Position numbers and translations under genes: made by a program. Shown here one piece after another: positions 59,712-64,000 of a DNA stretch of 64,000 nucleotides. Within the stretch, counting starts at the first letter, position 1. The number at the start of each line of letters is the position of its first letter. This DNA is from Isoetes taiwanensis. Its lineage: Eukaryota > Streptophyta > Lycopodiopsida > Isoetales > Isoetaceae. Location of the stretch: positions 9,121,798 to 9,185,797 of the forward strand of contig JAJEKV010000053.1 of assembly GCA_021234155.1 (NCBI GenBank), in the 5' to 3' direction. The notes under the pieces are model-generated. The model worked only from the letters and a program-made list of their open reading frames with translations, did no database searches and was not told the DNA's origin.

Positions 59712-61224
59712 ATGACCACTGCTGACTTCAGGCGATGGTACAGCGCCAGTACCCATGCTACCGAGGCGGATGTCAATGACATCTTCCGAGTCTTTGGGAA
59801 AGAAATAGATGTCCAAGCCACTCTGAATGCAACCCCAGCATATAGACAAGTCTTAGCAGAGTTCCAAGCTAGGTTAGGACCCTCCCTCGTTCAACTTGCA
59901 TAGGCTATTTTGTTCCCCGCCCATCCCTTCAAACAGCCTTGGGCGATGTCCCCAACATCGCCAAGTACTTAACTAACAATAGGCGCAGAGGCTGCCAGAC
60001 TACATGTCCTGACAGTTGACAGGACCAAGTATTTCTCCTATACCGCCGCCCTAGCTATTTTCCTATCCCACCATGCCGAAAACCCAATGGGGGCAACCTC
60101 TATAGGGATGGAGGTGGACCCCATAGCAGCCCAAGCAGAAGAGCGGATGCTTTTGCAGTACCAGCAGGAGCAAGAAGGAAGAGAAGAAGAAGAGGAGTCG
60201 GACGACGAAGAGTACACGGAGCTCGACTCAGACGAAGAACGGCGCCAAGCAGAGGAGGAGCTGGCCAACATGGAGCGGAGCCGGCAGACCCTCAGGATCG
60301 CTCCCCCACTTGAACTAGGCATCACAAGCCTAGCCCCCATCATCATCAACGGAGAGGAGTATTTACTCCTCAGTGACATCCAGAACCTCCCCGAATGCAG
60401 GGAGAGGGAGCTCAGACTTGATGAGTTGCTGCACCAACTACGGCAGCAACCAGAAATGGACGACTTCATCGTCCGAGGAGCCTCAGACTTCCCGCTTCAA
60501 GTGCGAGAAGCCGACACCTACACAGGGGAGTCGACTTCTGATATCCAGGCCTTCAGCAGCATAAGACAGGTTATGGAGGCCGGAGACCTGCCATCGGAAG
60601 AAGAGTTCCTCGCCATCCAGGAACGGATGGGGATCAGAGGCAAGACCACCAGCATCTTGATGCCGAGCCCCTCGACACCACCTCCAACAAGAGGAGCAGG
60701 AATCGACATCAGGCGAGTCGACTCCACAATTGCAGACTACCGGGAGCTGACTGAGATAGAGGTCGACGACTACGCTGGACGGCATAGAACGGGAGGCCAA
60801 ACAAGTGGAGAATCATCTGCGACACACAATGACAGGTCGCTGAGGTACTACCTGCCCCTGCTGCTGGATGGGAGAATAGCGGTGATACACCGCAAATTCG
60901 GCCCACGAGGTGAAGAGGGAGTGTTCATGCTTATTGCACTCTCAAGCTTCGGCAGACATAATAGCGGCAAATGTCGACTATGCTGTTCTAGTGAAGAGAG
61001 CAATGGCAATGGACCTCTTTGACTTCGCCATGCCCTACCGACGGCAGGGAAGATTGGCAGTAGCCGCGGCCTACACCTCCGACCGCAGGGTGGAAGAGTT
61101 GGTGGCGGCCTTGCAGGGCGGGACGTCGACCAATGTCCTTAGGAACTTGGGAGCCTCAATAGGAACGGCCCAAGTTAAGAAGTTCCTAGAGGACAACCCA
61201 TCTTACCGGCGATTTCAAGATTAA
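59712..61224 (+). pseudogene. Acidic protein gene upstream of gag, unrecognised
   Basis: The frame starts MTTADFRRWYSAST at 59712, has stops at 59901 and 59970, and is then open to about 60940. A frame change there leads into a final stretch ending NPSYRRFQD at 61224. A strongly acidic segment rich in E and D lies at about 60175-60245. Downstream are leucine-rich helical parts and YRRQGRLAVAAAYTS near 61040. I find no domain I can name. The acidic run is of the kind seen in histone chaperones, and the gene sits beside an H3-like gene under a matching promoter-like module. A chaperone role is therefore a hypothesis only. Translation is blocked in this copy. Confidence 0.6.
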
Positions 61225-61442
61225 TAGACTCTTGATCCCGGAGATTTTGTACTAAAATATTATATAATATAAATATAATTTCTTTTGCACTTTAAATGTT
61301 TTGTTGATATATTTTGTTCCACAACTATGCCAACAAACCACATACAATGCAAGAGAACAAGTAAAACTAACCATATAGCCATGAATTACTTGTGTATGCA
61401 GCTAGAGGCCTAGACTCAGGGGAACGACAACGCCGAGACCAT
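61225..61442. other. Spacer before gag
   Basis: A short AT-rich intergenic segment. No third copy of the hairpin-TATA module is seen here. Confidence 0.5.
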
Positions 61443-62660
61443 ATGGAAGAACAGAGTCCGCCCAGGCCACCCCCGGCAAGGAACCTGTTTGAGGAATTTG
61501 GACCCATGACCCCAGAAGAGGAAATATCACAGATAAGAACGGACCTTGAGCAGATAAAGGCTTTGCTGGCCGCACAAGCAGGAGCAGGTTCGGTGGGCAA
61601 CGCTCAGTTGCCTCAAGCATCAGCTTGGAAAACAGGCAGGGACAAGAAGAGGAGCAAGAGAAGGAGGTCCTCCAGCTCGGAATCCTCCGACTCAAGCTCC
61701 GATTCGGACTCCGACTCTGAGGAAGAGGAAGAGCAGGCCCAGGACCGAACAGATGGAAGGCAGAGGAACACTGCAGATGGAAGACAGAGGGATACCACAG
61801 ATGGACGACAAAGGGACACAAGAACCTCTGATTACCAGAAGAAGGTAGATTCGGCATTGGGAAATGTTTGGAAGGCCAGGAAGCAATTCTCAGGCGAGAA
61901 CAGGTCAGGCATGGAGGCAGAGGCTTGGCTCGATGAGATGAGTGAATATGGCAATGCTTATGGTATGAAGGACAAGGATAAAGGCAGGGTGGCAACAGCC
62001 AACCTGAAAGGAGCAGCACGCATATGGTGGAAGGGGTATGCAAAGGCCCATGGCTTGAGCAGGGATGCTTGCAGGTTCAGGAAGTTTGCTAAAGCCTTCA
62101 AGCGCCATTACATCCCAAGAGAGCACAAGTCCAGCATGATGCAGCAATTCTATAGGTTGCAACAGGGAAACAAATCAGTCCAGAAATATACAGAGGAATT
62201 CATGAGGCTAAGGCTTTATGTGCCAAAGTTGGGCGAAAAGCATGCAGTGGAAAGCTATATTGAGGGGCTGAATGATGAGATCCGTAAGCTTGTAAGGGCA
62301 ATAAACCCTAAGACAGTATCAGAAGCAGAGTCCAAGGCAATAAGTTTGCAAGGAACAGGGCCTCAGAATAGCGGGCAGAGGCAGCAGTATTATCAGGACA
62401 AAGGCAAGGCAACAGGGAGTTATAGCCCTAGGGCAGCCAGCCCAGGCCCAGCTAGAGCCCCATATGGTGGCAACCAGGGAAAGCAGCAGGAAAAGAAGCA
62501 GGTGTCCTTCAAGGACAAGCAGGGGGGGTCAAACTACTCCAAAGCAGTGCGATCCTTTTTGCAGGCTATGCCCAAGGAAAAGAGGCAGGAGTGCATAGAA
62601 AAGCAGCTTTGCTTTAGGTGCTTCCAGCTCAGGTCATAGGACAGCGAACTGCCCCTACGT
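61443..62660 (+). pseudogene. Retrotransposon Gag with CCHC zinc knuckle, frameshifted
   Basis: The frame has its first ATG at 61443 and is open to a TAG at 62637. The N-terminal third has a serine/aspartate/glutamate-rich low-complexity region and three DGRQR repeats. The Retrotrans_gag domain follows, with EAEAWLDEMSEYG, ARIWWKGYAKA, FKRHYIPREHK and YTEEFMRLRLYVP. It ends in a glycine/glutamine-rich part and the start of a CCHC knuckle, CFRCFQ. The second half of the knuckle, GHRTANC, is in the next frame, so one extra base inside the knuckle causes the shift. Gag would form the particle and bind RNA. Confidence 0.9.
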
Positions 62661-63150
62661 CATGAGTGCGGCACTAGCGGAGTTGGGAGATTGGGACATT
62701 CTGTCTGATGACGACGGCGAGGCAGGCCGCGACTACATCCAGGGTGAGTGTCATATCTTTGCCGCAATAGATACAGAGCAAGCAGAGAGCCAGTATAAGG
62801 TAATTTCTACAGTAGGGAAGGCCAAGGCCAAGTCTTTCATAGTCTTGATAGTGCATCCCCCAGAATGGTTGAAATGTTGAAGTTGAAACCATTAAAGTCG
62901 AAGCCAAGGCCCGTCGTCTTAGCAAGTGGAGCAGTAAGGCAGACGGCAGGTAAGAGAATTAACTTCGACATTGACCTGCCAGGGATTAATATCTAGATGG
63001 GGGCAGAGGTAATGGGCATTGGCAAGTATGACCTGATCATAGGAATGGAGTATCTTGGACCAGCAGGGGCCATCATCGATTGTGGGAAGCGGAAGATGAC
63101 ATTCCCAACGCCCGACGGCAAGATCATTGAGATCACAGGTAAAGAAGTTG
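62661..63150 (+). pseudogene. Retrotransposon aspartic protease region, damaged
   Basis: After the knuckle, an open stretch runs through DWDILSDDDGEAG to KAKSFIVLI. Then a frame change brings DSASPRMVEMLKLKP, where the expected catalytic D-S/T-G reads D-S-A. The region ends with VMGIGKYDLIIGMEYLG, the usual C-terminal motif of Ty3-type proteases, after an in-frame stop near 62994. A small deletion at the active site would explain both the frame change and the missing glycine. The enzyme would have cut the polyprotein but is dead here. Confidence 0.75.
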
Positions 63151-64000
63151 TCCCCATCATGCAGTGTATGTCTTCTAAGCGACTGTTCAAGTGCATCAAG
63201 AGCGAGCAGGTAGCTTACATCTTCAAGCTTGAGATTGAAGAGCCGGAGTTGGAAGAAAGCAAAGAAGACAAGATGCTCAGCAAGTTGCCGAAGCAAATAG
63301 CTAAGTTGATCACGGAATTCCACGATCTCTTCCCAGATGAGATCGAGCACCTCCCTCCTTACAGGGGAGTCGAGTGTGAGATAGCACTCGAACTGGGAAC
63401 GAAGCCGACAAGTAAGGCCCCATACAGAATGAGGACGCAGGAGTTAACGGAGCTAAAGAAGCAATTGCAGGAGTTGCTCGACCTAGGCTTCATTAGACCT
63501 AGCATCTCGCCGTTTGGAGCGCCTATTCTGTTTGTTAAGAAGAAGGATGGCAGTTGAACAAGCACACCATCAAGCACAAGTATGCGCTCCCCAGATCAGA
63601 TGACTTGATGGATCAGCTCCAGGGTGCAAAGGTCTTCTCCAAAATTGACTTAAGGTCAGGTTATCACCAAATCCGGATAAAGGAGGAAGATATCCATAAG
63701 ACAGCTTTCAGAACCAGGTATGGGCACTATGAGTTCACGGTAATGCCTTTCGGCTTATCGAATGCCCCCGCGACGTTCATGAGGCTCATGAACGACATCT
63801 TCAGGGAGTTCTTGGACACCTTTGTGATAGTATTCTTTGACGACATTTTGGTGTATAGCAGATCCCTTGAAGAACACGTACAACACTTAAGGAGAGTGCT
63901 GGAGAAATTGAAGAGGCACCAGTTGTACGCCAAGTTGTCGAAGTGTCACTTCGCAACGGAGAAGGTGGAATACCTGGGTCATGTGATCTCAGCGGAAGGA
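63151..64000 (+). pseudogene. Ty3/gypsy reverse transcriptase, N-terminal part, broken and running off the edge
   Basis: The RT begins after a linker and shows the entry motif [28 protein letters not shown] deletion then removes the segment before [13 protein letters not shown] and changes frame at 63555. Downstream, open to the window end, are [32 protein letters not shown] and the catalytic [10 protein letters not shown] at about 63830-63856, followed by [11 protein letters not shown]. The Asp pair is intact. RNase H and integrase, if present, lie beyond the window. Confidence 0.9.

Larger units (their letters stand above)
55361..64000 (+). mobile_element. Ty3/gypsy-type LTR retrotransposon with two extra genes, left part
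   Basis: The order is LTR (about 55361-57086), primer-binding site (57088-57099), promoter-like module 1, a gene ending in an H3-like histone fold (57750-58986), promoter-like module 2, an acidic-protein gene (59712-61224), gag (61443-62660), protease (62800-62990) and reverse transcriptase (63150-64000). The element leaves the window inside RT. The protease-before-RT order and the RT motifs [13 protein letters not shown] and [10 protein letters not shown] indicate Ty3/gypsy. Extra genes between PBS and gag recall Tat/Ogre-type elements. Nonsense and frameshift mutations in every gene show that this copy is inactive. Confidence 0.85.

Noticed and set aside
60483-60800. Minus-strand open frames opposite the acidic-protein and gag genes
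   Set aside because: They are shadows of the coding strand, with low-complexity composition and no motif.
60990-61080. Possible H4-like end (AMD followed by RRQGR) in the acidic-protein gene
   Set aside because: The phrases resemble H4 around its last helix, but the spacing is three residues too long and no H4-like helices can be aligned upstream. I judged it chance. A profile search would settle it.

Overview
The window looks like nuclear DNA of a land plant that is poor in genes and rich in transposons. The reasons are a plant-type five-exon phosphoglycerate-mutase-like gene, short GT-AG introns, a plant LTR primer-binding site (TGGTATCAGAGC), plant L1-type LINEs, and many nested mobile elements with long microsatellites. 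I cannot name the species. The LINE family with an RRM-type ORF1 and the tyrosine-recombinase gene make a fern, lycophyte or other non-flowering plant plausible, but that is inference. Layout: 1-7340 is a duplicated block of about 1 kb. Its second copy is split by a 3.3-kb element with terminal inverted repeats (TIRs) that carries an intron-containing tyrosine recombinase gene, plus a small Tourist-like MITE. 7341-15572 is mostly featureless and contains one Helitron 3' terminus. 15573-17163 (minus) holds the only convincing host gene, a histidine-phosphatase-family protein. A 489-bp Mutator-like foldback with a 9-bp target duplication lies just upstream of it. 20750-42942 is a pile-up of LINEs, all on the minus strand and mostly bordered by (GA)n tracts; one is split by a 2.8-kb solo LTR. 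Their 3' ends share a stem-loop with compensatory changes. 42943-44350 is a decayed, unrecognised coding-like region. 48354-52060 is a plant L1 LINE carrying a nested 892-bp hAT-type element with an 8-bp target duplication. 55361-64000 is the left part of a Ty3/gypsy-type LTR retrotransposon that runs off the right edge. The most interesting content is in this last element. Between its primer-binding site and gag it carries two extra genes. The first ends in a gapless histone H3 fold with several residues typical of centromeric H3 (CENH3); it has one in-frame stop and one frameshift. The second encodes an acidic protein I do not recognise. Each gene is preceded by the same module in the same order: two 67-bp hairpins about 200 bp apart, a TATAAATA box, a C-run and a shared leader motif. 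A retroelement with its own H3/CENH3-like histone and duplicated internal promoter-like modules is, as far as I know, undescribed. The element then continues with gag (frameshifted in the zinc knuckle), a damaged protease and reverse transcriptase. Most elements in the window are decayed. Clear intact reading frames are the phosphatase gene, ORF1 of one LINE and most of ORF2 of another.
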